Shown here: positions 1 to 10,959 of the stretch, piece after piece
Position numbering within the stretch: position 1 is the first letter of the stretch
Layout of the letters: each line of letters begins with the position of its first letter
NCBI RefSeq assembly: GCF_001955535.1
Contig: NZ_MPVN01000004.1
Coordinates: 1-64,000 of the forward strand
Length of the DNA: 64,000 bases
Source of the DNA: Paenibacillus sp. FSL H7-0326
GTDB lineage: Bacteria; Bacillota; Bacilli; Paenibacillales; Paenibacillaceae
Direction: 5' to 3'
The notes under the pieces: generated by a model
The model's database searches: none
Told to the model about the DNA's origin: nothing
What the model saw: only the letters and a program-made list of their open reading frames with translations
Position numbers and translations under genes: made by a program

Positions 1-223
1 GATTGCTCCGTCTTTCTTTCCCCTCCCATGCGAGAGAAGAACCTATCCGGTATTAGCTACCGTTTCCGGTAGTTATCCCAGTCTTATGGGCAGGTTACCT
101 ACGTGTTACTCACCCGTCCGCCGCTAAGCTAGGTGAAACAAGTTTCACCTTACTCCGCTCGACTTGCATGTATTAGGCACGCCGCCAGCGTTCGTCCTGA
201 GCCAGGATCAAACTCTCCAAAAA
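1..223 (-). rRNA. rrs: 16S ribosomal RNA, 5' end only (partial)
   Basis: The reverse strand reads the highly conserved 5' portion of bacterial 16S rRNA, including the GAGAGTTTGATCCTGGCTCA segment (the 27F primer site, about 199-218) and the conserved stretch that follows it. The gene runs off the left edge of the window, so only about the first 220 nucleotides are present. The exact mature 5' end is set by analogy and may be off by a few bases. It is transcribed away from oriC, from the tandem promoters at 421-566. Confidence 0.97.
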
Positions 224-420
224 AGAGAGCGATTAAGCTCAATTAGAAAAACTGACGAGAACGTAATGTTCTCTTTATTTTGCTCAACCATTCATACGGT
301 CTTGCGACACGTACCGAATGATCTCGCTAAGCATTTTCTTCGAAAATGCTGCTCACTCGTTGTTCAGTTTTCAAAGATCAACTTCGTTGCGTTTCAACCC
401 TCGTCGTCAGCAACTTTTAT

Positions 421-449
421 ATCATATCATGTCCGGTTTAGAAATGCAA
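421..449 (-). promoter_or_regulatory. rrn promoter P2 (proximal)
   Basis: On the minus strand a TTGCAT -35 (444-449) and a TATGAT -10 (421-426) are separated by exactly 17 bp. The start would fall near 414, about 190 nt before the 16S gene. The leader contains the GATCTTTGAAAACTGAAC segment (about 364-382) commonly seen ahead of 16S genes in Bacillota. Confidence 0.75.
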
Positions 450-537
450 GCTTTTTTTAAAAGTTTTTTTCAACTTCTGATCGAAGCTTACTTGCCATGT
501 TCTTGTTTGAAACGGCTTATTTCTTGGCCGGAATTAG

Positions 538-566
538 AATATACCATGTATAAAAATATAATGCAA
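538..566 (-). promoter_or_regulatory. rrn promoter P1 (distal)
   Basis: On the minus strand TTGCAT (561-566) and TATATT (538-543) are 17 bp apart. The -35 element sits in the same AGCTTGCAT context as P2, so the two promoters look like a tandem pair about 117 bp apart, as is usual for Bacillota rrn operons. The stretch 224-657 holds only this leader and promoter region. Confidence 0.7.
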
Positions 567-657
567 GCTTTTTCTTTAAGTAATTTATTTTCTATTGTTT
601 TATCTACTATAGAAGGTATCTCTTTCTACAATTGAGATGGAGATACCCCCTGATATG

Positions 658-1767
658 TTACTCATTTATTACTCTCTTGATATAGAGCTGACGCTCTGCC
701 ACTAGATTTACAATAGCTCCCTCTACAGCTACCATTGGACGCGTTGGGTGATCTCGATCGGTAAATATGATACTCCCCCTGCGATGATCGCTCAGCTCGA
801 CTACCGCTCCATTATGAAATTGTGTCACTTTACGAATAAAGGTTTGTACGATCTTCGGATCAAGCTTCCCGAAAGACTCTTGCATAATCTGTTCCAGTAC
901 CAGGTAAGGTGATTGCGAGCTCTTATACGGTCTCTCGAGCGTCATGGCATGGAATATATCTGCCACGGCAACAATTTTCGAATACGTATGGATCTGATGC
1001 CCCTCCAGCCGCAGCGGGTAACCCGAACCATCGATTTTTTCGTGGTGCTGAAGTGCAGTTAATCTTACCCCGTCATTGATCGCTTTTACGTTCTTAAGAA
1101 TTGTATATCCGTGGGTCGTATGTTTTCTTACTTCTTCCTCTTCTGTCTTACCCAGCGGTTTAGTACTGTACAAGATCTCAGGTGACACTTTAATATTACC
1201 GATATTATGAAGCAGGCCTGCGAGTGCGACTTGTATCCAGTCCCTTTGAGGCAGCTCACACCACTGTGCGATTAAATAGGAGGTTAGAGCTGTCAATACA
1301 GCATTGTGGTACATATAATCATCTCTTTTTATCGACCGTGGACTAAAATGAAGCACTTGATCGTTTTTTAAATGTAGTATAAGAATCGAAAATTGGGTAC
1401 GAAGCTCGAAAACAGGAACCTCAAATGCCATGGCCTCATTAAAAGCCTTCTTCGTCAAAGTGACCATACGCTCATACTCTTCCTCAAAAGAAGTAACATC
1501 TGCTGTATTTATAATCTCTGCGATCTGCTGGTCTACCTGTATCTGTTTCTCCTGCTCTTCCTGCGTGCTATATGCAGATCCTCCTTCTGAAGAACCCACT
1601 GTATTCATATCTACTTCTACGGTCTGTACAAGAAACGCTCGCAAAATTTCTAGATCTCGTGGAAGGATCACTTTTCCTTTGGATAGAAGGAGTCCCCCCA
1701 GCGGTGTATGTACATCCTTGGCCAGCTTTGTCCCTGGCTTTAATTCGATAATTGACATCATAACCAT
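658..1767 (-). CDS. HD-GYP domain protein with degenerate HD motif
   Basis: 369 aa. Residues 150-315 form an HD-GYP domain, the family that hydrolyses cyclic di-GMP. HHE is at 241-243, GSGYP at 247-251, an AD pair at 269-270 and ERPYKS at 278-283. The family's HDxGK signature reads H187-N188-I-G-N here, so the metal-binding Asp and the following Lys are both replaced. This suggests weak or lost phosphodiesterase activity, or a sensor role; that is inference. Residues 1-50 resemble the N-terminal segment (DUF3391-like) common in HD-GYP proteins, followed by an acidic, Gln-rich linker. Start is the first ATG, with a weak GGAG upstream; internal ATGs at codons 3 and 4 are alternatives. It lies between gyrA and the rrn operon. 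Confidence 0.85.
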   Translation of the reverse strand: MVMMSIIELKPGTKLAKDVHTPLGGLLLSKGKVILPRDLEILRAFLVQTVEVDMNTVGSSEGGSAYSTQEEQEKQIQVDQQIAEIINTADVTSFEEEYERMVTLTKKAFNEAMAFEVPVFELRTQFSILILHLKNDQVLHFSPRSIKRDDYMYHNAVLTALTSYLIAQWCELPQRDWIQVALAGLLHNIGNIKVSPEILYSTKPLGKTEEEEVRKHTTHGYTILKNVKAINDGVRLTALQHHEKIDGSGYPLRLEGHQIHTYSKIVAVADIFHAMTLERPYKSSQSPYLVLEQIMQESFGKLDPKIVQTFIRKVTQFHNGAVVELSDHRRGSIIFTDRDHPTRPMVAVEGAIVNLVAERQLYIKRVINE

Positions 1768-1927
1768 TACGCTAACGCTCCGTTCCTAACACAGTAATCT
1801 AGCAGTATTAAAAATATTATTCTATTTTCCATTATATCCCTACAGGTAACTTGTGTATATTGCGAGTTTATGACCTAATTATCTTTTATTTAAGGTCTCA
1901 CCTTTAGCATTTCTATATGGTTAATCT

Positions 1928-1957
1928 AAAAAAAGAGACCCCATTATGGGATCTCTC
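1928..1957 (-). terminator. Rho-independent terminator of gyrA
   Basis: On the minus strand an AGAGA/TCTCT stem extended by CCCA/TGGG pairs is followed by a run of seven T. It starts just past the gyrA stop codon. Confidence 0.75.
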
Positions 1958-1965
1958 TTGATAAC

Positions 1966-4533
1966 CTATTCTTCGTTCTCAGAATCCGTTTCCGGATCAA
2001 TAAGACTGCTCTCTTCACTGTCTTCTGTAACCGGTTCTGCAGCATCTTCAGACAAGGCACCCGATTCGGAAATAAGAGCTACATCCTCAATAGCCTCTAA
2101 TTCCTCTTCTTCTGTTTTATCTGTTCTGCATACCGTTGCTACTGAATCATCCTCGCGTGTATGAATGAGTCTCACCCCTTGAGTGTTACGACCCATCGTG
2201 GAGATTCCCTCCATACTCATGCGCATCAGTGTTCCGCTTGTTGTTATAATCATCAAGTCTTCTTCGTTCTTCACGACCTTCAGGCTGACAACTGGACCAT
2301 TCTTCTCCGTAATGTTGATCGTCTTGATCCCTTTACCACCACGGCTTTGAATACGATAGTCCGACACCGGTGTACGTTTGCCGTATCCGTTAGCCGTAAC
2401 AATGAGAACCTCAAGCTCTGAATCGACAATATCCATACCGATGACCGAATCCTCTTCGTCCAGGTTTATGCCTTTGACCCCTGTCGCGCTTCGTCCCATC
2501 GAACGGACATCATCTTCAGAGAAACGAATCGACATACCTTGAGCTGTGCCGAGAATCATCTCTTGTTTGCCATCGGTAAGCTTCACTTCAATAAGGGAAT
2601 CGTCCTCACGCAAGTGGATAGCTATAAGTCCGCCCTTGCGGATATTTACATAATCTTCGAGCGGGGTCTTCTTCACAACGCCATGCTTGGTGGCGAAGAA
2701 CAAGAACTTCTCGCTTTCGAACTCTTCAACCTCAATTACCGCGTTGACAGTCTCCCCTTGCTCGATCTGAATCATATTAATGATTGGCGTTCCTCTAGCG
2801 GTACGGCCAAGCTCAGGAATTTCATAAGCCTTGAGCCTGTACACCTTACCTTTGTCCGTGAAGAACATCAGATAATTGTGAGTATTGGTTACAAACAAAT
2901 GCTCTACGAAATCCTCGTCCTTGGTATCCATACCCACGACACCACGGCCGCCTCGCTTCTGTGAACGGTATGTGGAGACCGGAAGACGCTTAATGTAACC
3001 GGTGTGGGTAATCGTAACTACCACATCCTCGCGCGGAATCAGATCCTCATCAAGAATGCTTTCTTCGCCTACCGTAATCTCTGTGCAGCGCTCATCATTG
3101 TAACGTTCTTTGATTTCCTGCAGCTCATCACGAATAATCTCAAGCACCAAATGCTCATTCGCCAGAATCTCGCGATATTCTGCAATCTTGGCAAGAAGCT
3201 CGTTATATTCGTTCTCAATCTTCTCGCGTTCGAGTCCTGTAAGACGCTGCAAACGCATATCAAGGATAGCCTGTGCCTGATCATGACTAAGTTCAAAGCG
3301 CTCAATCAATCCTTCTCTCGCAGCATCTGTCGTTGCAGAAGCACGGATCAAAGCGATGATCTCATCAATATGATCGAGTGCAATCCGCAATCCCTCGAGG
3401 ATATGGGCACGAGCTTCTGCTTTGCGAAGTTCGAATTCCGTACGACGGCGAATAACCGTAATCTGATGCTGTAAGTAGTGATACAGAACATCACGCAGGC
3501 TCAGAATCTTAGGCTCGTTATTAACGATGGCCAGCATGTTTATACCGAAATTGGATTGCATGGAAGTATGCTTATACAGATTGTTAAGTACCACGTTCGG
3601 ATTCACATCGCGGCGCAGCTCAATAACAATTCGCATACCGCTGCGGTCGGATTCATCCCGAAGATCTGTAATACCTTCAATCTTCTTCTCCCGTACAAGC
3701 TCTGCGATCTTCTCTACAAGACGTGCTTTATTCACTTGATATGGAATTTCATGCACGATAATTCTTGCTTTGTTATTCACTTCTTCAATGGTCGTTCTTG
3801 CACGCATCGTAACCGTTCCGCGGCCCGTTTGATAAGCCTGACGAATACCAGAGCGGCCAAGAATAAATCCAGAAGTCGGGAAGTCAGGACCCTTGATATA
3901 TTCCATCAGCTCTAGAGAATCAATATCAGGATTCTCGATCATTGCGTGAACCCCATCGATGACTTCTCCCAAATTATGCGGTGGAATATTTGTCGCCATC
4001 CCTACGGCAATACCGCCTACACCGTTTACGAGCAGATTAGGATATCTAGCAGGGAGAACGACAGGCTCGTGCTCTTCCCCGTCATAGTTAGGTATAAAAT
4101 CTATCGTATCTTTATTAATATCACGAAGCATCTCCATCGCAATCTTGGACAAACGTGCTTCCGTATAACGCATTGCCGCCGCCATGTCTCCATCAATGGA
4201 ACCAAAGTTACCATGGCCATCAACGAGCATATAACGCATTGAGAAATCTTGGGCCATCCGTACCATAGTTTCATATACGGCCGAGTCTCCATGCGGGTGA
4301 TACTTACCGATAACTTCGCCGACGATACGCGCTGATTTCTTGTAAGGCTTGTCAGGTGCCATTCCAAGCTCCGACATTGCAAACAGAATACGACGGTGCA
4401 CTGGTTTAAGCCCGTCTCTAACGTCAGGCAAAGCACGGCTGACGATGATACTCATCGCATAGTCCATAAAGGACTCGCGCATTTCTTCGCCAATATCGCG
4501 GTCTTTAATTTGCGAGTTATTTTGATCCGCCAT
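1966..4533 (-). CDS. gyrA: DNA gyrase subunit A
   Basis: 855 aa. Type II topoisomerase subunit that cuts and rejoins DNA; acts as A2B2 with GyrB. The catalytic tyrosine is Y123 in [10 protein letters not shown]. The quinolone-determining positions are S84 and E88 (HGDSAVYE), the quinolone-sensitive state in Bacillus. The GyrA-box QKRGGRG, needed for DNA wrapping, is present at the start of the C-terminal beta-pinwheel. The last ~45 residues form an unusually acidic tail (many Glu/Asp) that makes the protein longer than the ~820 aa typical of Bacillus. Start ATG follows AGGAGGT. It is minus strand, codirectional with replication from oriC, and ends at a terminator. Confidence 0.99.
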   Translation of the reverse strand: MADQNNSQIKDRDIGEEMRESFMDYAMSIIVSRALPDVRDGLKPVHRRILFAMSELGMAPDKPYKKSARIVGEVIGKYHPHGDSAVYETMVRMAQDFSMRYMLVDGHGNFGSIDGDMAAAMRYTEARLSKIAMEMLRDINKDTIDFIPNYDGEEHEPVVLPARYPNLLVNGVGGIAVGMATNIPPHNLGEVIDGVHAMIENPDIDSLELMEYIKGPDFPTSGFILGRSGIRQAYQTGRGTVTMRARTTIEEVNNKARIIVHEIPYQVNKARLVEKIAELVREKKIEGITDLRDESDRSGMRIVIELRRDVNPNVVLNNLYKHTSMQSNFGINMLAIVNNEPKILSLRDVLYHYLQHQITVIRRRTEFELRKAEARAHILEGLRIALDHIDEIIALIRASATTDAAREGLIERFELSHDQAQAILDMRLQRLTGLEREKIENEYNELLAKIAEYREILANEHLVLEIIRDELQEIKERYNDERCTEITVGEESILDEDLIPREDVVVTITHTGYIKRLPVSTYRSQKRGGRGVVGMDTKDEDFVEHLFVTNTHNYLMFFTDKGKVYRLKAYEIPELGRTARGTPIINMIQIEQGETVNAVIEVEEFESEKFLFFATKHGVVKKTPLEDYVNIRKGGLIAIHLREDDSLIEVKLTDGKQEMILGTAQGMSIRFSEDDVRSMGRSATGVKGINLDEEDSVIGMDIVDSELEVLIVTANGYGKRTPVSDYRIQSRGGKGIKTINITEKNGPVVSLKVVKNEEDLMIITTSGTLMRMSMEGISTMGRNTQGVRLIHTREDDSVATVCRTDKTEEEELEAIEDVALISESGALSEDAAEPVTEDSEESSLIDPETDSENEE

Positions 4534-4918
4534 GCTGGACCTCCTTCTTGTCTATCAAACAACATTGTTAAGCTGAAAATGTATTTGTGAAAAGCCTAAC
4601 AAGGCTTTAACGCCCAAATCTTCTAATGAATTTCTCTCTATTACTAGCCTAGACAAAAAGTCCATTATTAAACGTATTCACGCTTCTAATTGGACCTATC
4701 TATAGGGATATGCCCTTCCTGTTTTGAAGAGCAAACCATATACTGTACAAATTCAGAATGGACATTCAGCTGCACAATATTACTCATATCCACACAAAAC
4801 GCCATATTCCTCTATTATACCACTGATTTTTCTCCTTGTCCTATGGATTTCCTCCGGCAGGTATGATACTTCGCGAATTTATTGACTACATTTGATTAAG
4901 TAATAAAGGAGTGGTTAA
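4534..4918. other. Divergent intergenic region, gyrA / yheC/D-like gene
   Basis: 385 bp, AT-rich. A possible gyrA promoter on the minus strand is AGGACA (4837-4842), 17 bp, TATAAT (4814-4819), which would leave a leader of about 270 nt. A small hairpin (AAAGCC/GGCTTT, 4597-4614) lies in that leader. The plus-strand gene has a clear AAAGGAG at 4905-4911. No further gene is visible. Confidence 0.45.
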
Positions 4919-5701
4919 GTGAGCATCCGACGTGTCTCAAGCAAATGGAAAAAGACAGCTGTTCTCTTAAAAGATCCTCAGATCGCTGTCTATGTTCCAG
5001 AAACTCGCAAGTACAATCAGAATAATCTAGAGAAAATGCTGAACTCCCATCGTACGGTATATGTGAAACCAGAGCATGGATCTCATGGCAAAGGAATTAT
5101 GCGGGTAGAGAAACCAAATTCTAGCAGCGATGAGACCCATTCATCAAATGAATCCGAGCATGTTCTCCATTATGAAAAAACGAAAAAAACGTACACTACC
5201 GTTACAGCCCTGCATCAAAAGATACAAAAGCGAATGAATGGAAAGTCATATTTAATTCAGCGCGGGATCAGACTTCTTAAGCATCAAGGCTGCCCATTCG
5301 ATCTAAGAGTGATGGCTCAGAAGAACCCTCAGGGCAAATGGGAAGCTACCGGCATTATCGGTAAAGTCGCTGCAAAAGGAAAAATTGTGACTAATATTAA
5401 CGGCGGCGGTCACATTGCTTCTTTTGAAGCTTTGTTAAAGCCCTATCTCGGAGAAGCCGGGACAAAGAAATTCAAGAAAGAACTGAACTCTCTCGCTCTC
5501 AAAACGGCAAGACAGATGGAAAAGAACTATCCCGGCATTAAGGAGCTCGGCCTCGACATTGCTCTAGATGAGAAAGTAAGACCGTGGATTCTTGAGGTTA
5601 ATACGTCTCCTGGCTTGTATGTGTTCGGTTATTTACCGGACAAGAGCATTTATCGAAAAATCAAAAAGTACGCTAGAGCTTACGGTAGAGTACGAATGTA
5701 A
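4919..5701 (+). CDS. YheC/YheD-family ATP-grasp protein (spore coat-associated type)
   Basis: 260 aa. Resembles the YheC/YheD ATP-grasp family, which B. subtilis associates with the endospore coat. ATP-grasp hallmarks: KPEHGSHGKGIMRVEK near residues 44-59 (glycine-rich nucleotide loop) and LEVNTSPGL near the C terminus (metal-binding ExN). FDLRVMAQ and GGGHIA are also family-like. It is shorter than B. subtilis YheC/YheD (over 350 aa) and seems to hold only the ATP-grasp core. Start GTG at 4919 is 7 nt after AAAGGAG. It lies between gyrA and gyrB on the opposite strand, facing the replication fork. The substrate cannot be told from sequence. Confidence 0.82.
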   Translation: MSIRRVSSKWKKTAVLLKDPQIAVYVPETRKYNQNNLEKMLNSHRTVYVKPEHGSHGKGIMRVEKPNSSSDETHSSNESEHVLHYEKTKKTYTTVTALHQKIQKRMNGKSYLIQRGIRLLKHQGCPFDLRVMAQKNPQGKWEATGIIGKVAAKGKIVTNINGGGHIASFEALLKPYLGEAGTKKFKKELNSLALKTARQMEKNYPGIKELGLDIALDEKVRPWILEVNTSPGLYVFGYLPDKSIYRKIKKYARAYGRVRM

Positions 5702-5792
5702 CCATTCGCAGCAAAATCTAGCGTTCGCGTAAGCTCCTAAATACTCTCTGCCATAGAAGTTATTCAACTGCCATCCCGTCTACTGCAAATCA

Positions 5793-5822
5793 GAAAAAGG
5801 GGCCATACCGGCCCCTTCTGTA
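5793..5822 (-). terminator. Terminator of the gyrB transcription unit
   Basis: Stem AAGGGGCC/GGCCCCTT with a short loop, followed on the minus strand by a T run. It lies just past the gyrB stop codon and may also end the yheC/D-like gene from the other side. Confidence 0.8.
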
Positions 5823-5845
5823 AAACATATTGTTTAATATGAATA

Positions 5846-7765
<1,920 letters not shown>

Positions 7766-7890
7766 CTACTTCACTAGATTAGAGTGGATCTGATAATTGT
7801 GTTATGACTGTATATAAAAGTGCCAAATGCGTTATAAAAGTACCGCCTCCTTGCTCTTATCGCAAGATGACGATACTCCTCAATAAATCA

Positions 7891-8139
7891 TTATATATCG
7901 CTTAGAACATTCGCTCTTTTCTTGAGAGTGGTCGAAGAGATTGGGGAATAGTAAACCGTGCTCTTGGTAACGACAATCGACTTCGCTTCTTCTTCTCCAA
8001 TGATCTCCAGGTTTTTTTCCTGTTTAGAGTAAGTAATATACTGCTTCGATATTTTGGACGATTTTTCAATCGATATATCAAAAATAGCAACGAGCTCGGA
8101 AGAGCGGATAATCTTGTCTCCGCCCAGGTGGATATACAT
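7891..8139 (-). CDS. remB: Extracellular matrix regulator RemB (DUF370 family)
   Basis: 82 aa. Belongs to the DUF370/RemA-like family; in B. subtilis the recF-gyrB gene is remB (yaaB). The N terminus MYIHLGGDKIIRSSELVAIF is typical of the family. RemA/RemB-type proteins are DNA-binding regulators linked to biofilm matrix and osmoprotection genes; the targets here are unknown. Start ATG follows AAGGAG about 10 nt upstream. It is 15 bp downstream of recF, so probably in the recF operon. The position between recF and gyrB is the conserved one. Confidence 0.92.
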   Translation of the reverse strand: MYIHLGGDKIIRSSELVAIFDISIEKSSKISKQYITYSKQEKNLEIIGEEEAKSIVVTKSTVYYSPISSTTLKKRANVLSDI

Positions 8140-8154
8140 TGTCCGTTCATCTCC

Positions 8155-9267
8155 TTAACGTTCCACGTGACCAGCCTGTACATGATAGATATGAGCATCA
8201 TGGAGCTTGCTGGTATTTAGTGTCTCAACCCCTGTTGCGGTTATAAACGTCTGAACTTTGCTCTGGAACGTTTCAATTAGCTGCGTCTGACGGTATGGAT
8301 CAAGCTCAGATAGTACGTCATCCAGAAGCAGAACCGGATATTCACCAATCTCCTCGCAGATCAGCTCGATCTCTGCCAGCTTGAGTGACAGAGCGGTCGT
8401 TCTCTGCTGCCCCTGTGATCCATAGGTTTGTACTTCATGGCCGTTAATAAAGAAGGATAGATCGTCGCGATGAGGACCGGTTAGCGTTGTGCCTCTTCGG
8501 ATCTCCTGATCCTTGGTTTGTGATAATTTTATCATAAAAAGGTCTAATAAAACAGCTTCATCTTCTTCGAGGGCATCGGCAAAGGATGGAACATAAGCAA
8601 GCTCAAGCTTCTCTTTGCCCCCTGTAATGCCTTCATGAATCGTTTCCGCCCATTTTTGCAGCTTCTTTATGAATTGTTTCCTTTTTTTAACGATTTTAAC
8701 ACCATGCTCTGCTAATTGCTCATTCCATACGCTGAGCATCACCTGCTGAGATTCCGAAGCACCCCATAACTGCTTCAGCAGATTATTTCGCTGGACCAGA
8801 ATCTTCTGATACTGCTGGAGATGATAAATATAGCCTGGAGCGACCTGTCCAATCTCCATGTCAAGGAACCGGCGGCGAACCCCCGGTGTCCCTTTGACGA
8901 TCTCCAGATCCTCCGGCGCAAACATGACCACATTCAGGCTGCCGATAAAATCACTGAGCTTACGCTGCTCCAGACCGTTAATCTTTGCTTTTTTGCCTTG
9001 CTGGGATAACGATAAATCAAGCTGAATTGTTCCGTACCTTCTATCCACATGTGCACTGATATGCGCGCTCGAGGCATTGAATCGAATGAGTTCCTTGTCT
9101 TTAGAGGTCCGATGACTCTTCGTTAGTGCCAAAGCGTATATCGCCTCAACCAGGTTCGTCTTGCCCTGAGCATTCTGACCAATAATCAGGTTAACCGGCC
9201 CAAAGGACTCGAGCTTCAAATGCTCGTAATTTCGGTATTGATTCAGTTCAATGTCACTTACAAACAC
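8155..9267 (-). CDS. recF: DNA replication/repair protein RecF
   Basis: 370 aa. SMC-like ATPase that helps load RecA at gaps. Walker A GQNAQGKT at residues 30-37, signature-like YGSQGQQRT, and Walker B LLLDDVLSELD near residue 310-320. Length is as expected for Bacillota. Start is GTG, with GGGAGG upstream (SD to start about 9 nt). It is 56 bp downstream of yaaA in the dnaA-dnaN-yaaA-recF order and codirectional with replication. Confidence 0.98.
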   Translation of the reverse strand: MFVSDIELNQYRNYEHLKLESFGPVNLIIGQNAQGKTNLVEAIYALALTKSHRTSKDKELIRFNASSAHISAHVDRRYGTIQLDLSLSQQGKKAKINGLEQRKLSDFIGSLNVVMFAPEDLEIVKGTPGVRRRFLDMEIGQVAPGYIYHLQQYQKILVQRNNLLKQLWGASESQQVMLSVWNEQLAEHGVKIVKKRKQFIKKLQKWAETIHEGITGGKEKLELAYVPSFADALEEDEAVLLDLFMIKLSQTKDQEIRRGTTLTGPHRDDLSFFINGHEVQTYGSQGQQRTTALSLKLAEIELICEEIGEYPVLLLDDVLSELDPYRQTQLIETFQSKVQTFITATGVETLNTSKLHDAHIYHVQAGHVER

Positions 9268-9323
9268 ACTTTACATCCTCCCTTGCCTCTCGCCTCTTGA
9301 GGAAGCAGCAGGTGTTCGCTCTT

Positions 9324-9542
9324 CTATTTCGCTTCTTCGACCTGGAATTCGCCTTCCCCATCAACGGCTACCAGATCTCCAGCATACAGCTTACGGCCCC
9401 GTCTCTCTTCGATCTCACCATTTACTTTGACAGCCTGCTCCTGGAGCAGCGCCTTCGCCATTCCACCTGTCGGAACACAATCGGCCAGCTTTAGAAACTG
9501 ATCGAGCTTAATATATTCACTGTGGATAACTATTTTTTTCAC
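9324..9542 (-). CDS. yaaA: S4-domain RNA-binding protein YaaA
   Basis: 72 aa, essentially one S4 domain: YIKLDQFLKLADCVPTGGMA followed by VKVNGEIEERRGRKLYAGD, the strand-turn pattern of S4 RNA-binding folds. The gene between dnaN and recF in Bacillota is yaaA, implicated in ribosome biogenesis in B. subtilis (family knowledge). Start is GTG after GAGAGGAAG. Clear by both synteny and sequence. Confidence 0.93.
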   Translation of the reverse strand: MKKIVIHSEYIKLDQFLKLADCVPTGGMAKALLQEQAVKVNGEIEERRGRKLYAGDLVAVDGEGEFQVEEAK

Positions 9543-9598
9543 GGAAAACTTCCTCTCATGTGAATAACTTTTTATTTCAAAAAAAATAATACACAGCT

Positions 9599-10741
9599 CT
9601 AGTTCGTTGTACGGTATGGCAGAATGACATACTGGCTTGAGCTGTTGTCCGTCGGTTTTAGGATAATTGGGCTCATCACGCCGGTGAAGGAGATCATAAG
9701 CTCTTCACTCTCGACGACTTTGAGCACATCAAGCATATATTTCGAGTTGAAGGAGATTTTGAGCGGCTCCCCTTTGAAATCTTTTACTTGTAGCTCTTCA
9801 CGCACCTTACCTAGCTCAGAGGAGCTGGATGAAATTTCAATATCACCGTTATCCAGTGTCTGCATACGAACGATGTTTGTTTTTTCCTCACGGGACAGCA
9901 AATACGCGCGATCGATCGATTCGCTGAGCTTCTTTGTTTCTAATACGAGTTCTGTTTTGTAGGAGCTCGGAATAATTCTAGAAGTATCAGGGTAAGTTCC
10001 ATCCAGAATGCGGGTATAGAATAATACACGGTCAATCTTGAACAGCACCTGGTTGTCAGCAACGACGATATCAACGAGTGAATTTTGATCAGGGATAATT
10101 TTACTCAGCTCATTTAGTGTTTTTCCTGAGATTACAATATTGTGGAATTTGATCTCATCGGCTCCTTCGATATGAGCAGAGCGGGTTGCAAGGCGGTGGC
10201 GGTCAGTTGCCACAAATTTGAACTCATTATCAGCCAGACTCCATAATACGCCAGTCAAAATAGGTGTTGTCTCATGAGTGGAAATGGAGAATACCGTTTG
10301 CTTAATCATATTCTTGAGCAGATCACCAGGAATGGACAAGGTTTGGTTCTCTTCAATGCTTGGAAGAATAGGGAATTCCTCGGGATCGAGTCCAACGAGC
10401 TGAATTTCTGTTGCTCCGGCAGAGATAAAGGTATTGAAGTTGTCTTTGACTTCCATGTGAACTTCCTGAGATGGCAGCTTCTTAATAATTTCGACAAAAA
10501 ACTTAGCGGGTAAAACAACACTACCTGCCTGCTCTACAGAAACAATGGTCTTTCCATCCTCTTCTAAAGGGATAAACGATTGAATAGAAATATCTGTATC
10601 ACTTGCAGTAAGCGTAACGCCTTGATAATTCACATCAAATTTGATGCCCGTAAGAATAGGGATCGTGGTTCTGCTGGAGATCGCCTTGGATACATGTTGA
10701 ATGGATTCATTCAGGTAGCTTTTCAATATGCTGATTTTCAT
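9599..10741 (-). CDS. dnaN: DNA polymerase III beta subunit (sliding clamp)
   Basis: 380 aa. The ring-shaped clamp that tethers replicative polymerase to DNA. The N terminus MKISILKSYLNESIQHVSKA, the internal LSIPGDLLKNMIKQTVFSIS and the C-terminal YVILPYRT are all typical; length matches the family (378-380). Start ATG is preceded by GGAGTG. It is separated from dnaA by the 218 bp origin segment and is transcribed away from it. Confidence 0.99.
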   Translation of the reverse strand: MKISILKSYLNESIQHVSKAISSRTTIPILTGIKFDVNYQGVTLTASDTDISIQSFIPLEEDGKTIVSVEQAGSVVLPAKFFVEIIKKLPSQEVHMEVKDNFNTFISAGATEIQLVGLDPEEFPILPSIEENQTLSIPGDLLKNMIKQTVFSISTHETTPILTGVLWSLADNEFKFVATDRHRLATRSAHIEGADEIKFHNIVISGKTLNELSKIIPDQNSLVDIVVADNQVLFKIDRVLFYTRILDGTYPDTSRIIPSSYKTELVLETKKLSESIDRAYLLSREEKTNIVRMQTLDNGDIEISSSSSELGKVREELQVKDFKGEPLKISFNSKYMLDVLKVVESEELMISFTGVMSPIILKPTDNSSSQYVILPYRTTN

Positions 10742-10839
10742 AGTTTCACTCCTTGGGGAATATAAGCTTGATGTTGCTGACTAACGTACTTAACTTTTTC
10801 GAAATTTCGCGTCGTTAAGACGCATCTATATTGATGTAG

Positions 10840-10950
10840 TATTTATTAAAAAATAGTAGTAATAGTAATAGGCGCACTGAATATGTGGATAAGCCCTACA
10901 AACGGCATAAAATTAAGCCTATCCACATGTGTACAGATTGTGCATAGGCT
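10840..10950. other. oriC: oriC unwinding region: DnaA boxes, DnaA-trios, AT-rich DUE
   Basis: Between dnaA and dnaN. Reading the minus strand (dnaA to dnaN): a consensus DnaA box TTATCCACA (10892-10884), a short GC-containing spacer, then six consecutive DnaA-trio-like 3-mers (10871-10854; plus strand TAG TAG TAA TAG TAA TAG), then a T/A-rich tract. This is the layout of the B. subtilis basal unwinding system. Two one-mismatch boxes lie on the dnaA side (10919-10927 and 10939-10947). Gene orientation largely flips at this point, which supports it as the origin. Confidence 0.85.
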
Positions 10951-10959
10951 TTGTACTTG

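Noticed and set aside
164-460. Open frame over the 16S 5' end and its leader
   Set aside because: Lies within rRNA and promoter sequence.
615-647. GGTATCTC/GAGATACC inverted repeat as a terminator for the HD-GYP gene
   Set aside because: Loop of 17 nt and only a weak T-rich tail on the minus strand; not strong enough to annotate.
4597-4614. Hairpin AAAGCC/GGCTTT upstream of gyrA as a terminator
   Set aside because: Stem is only 6 bp and there is no T tract on either strand.
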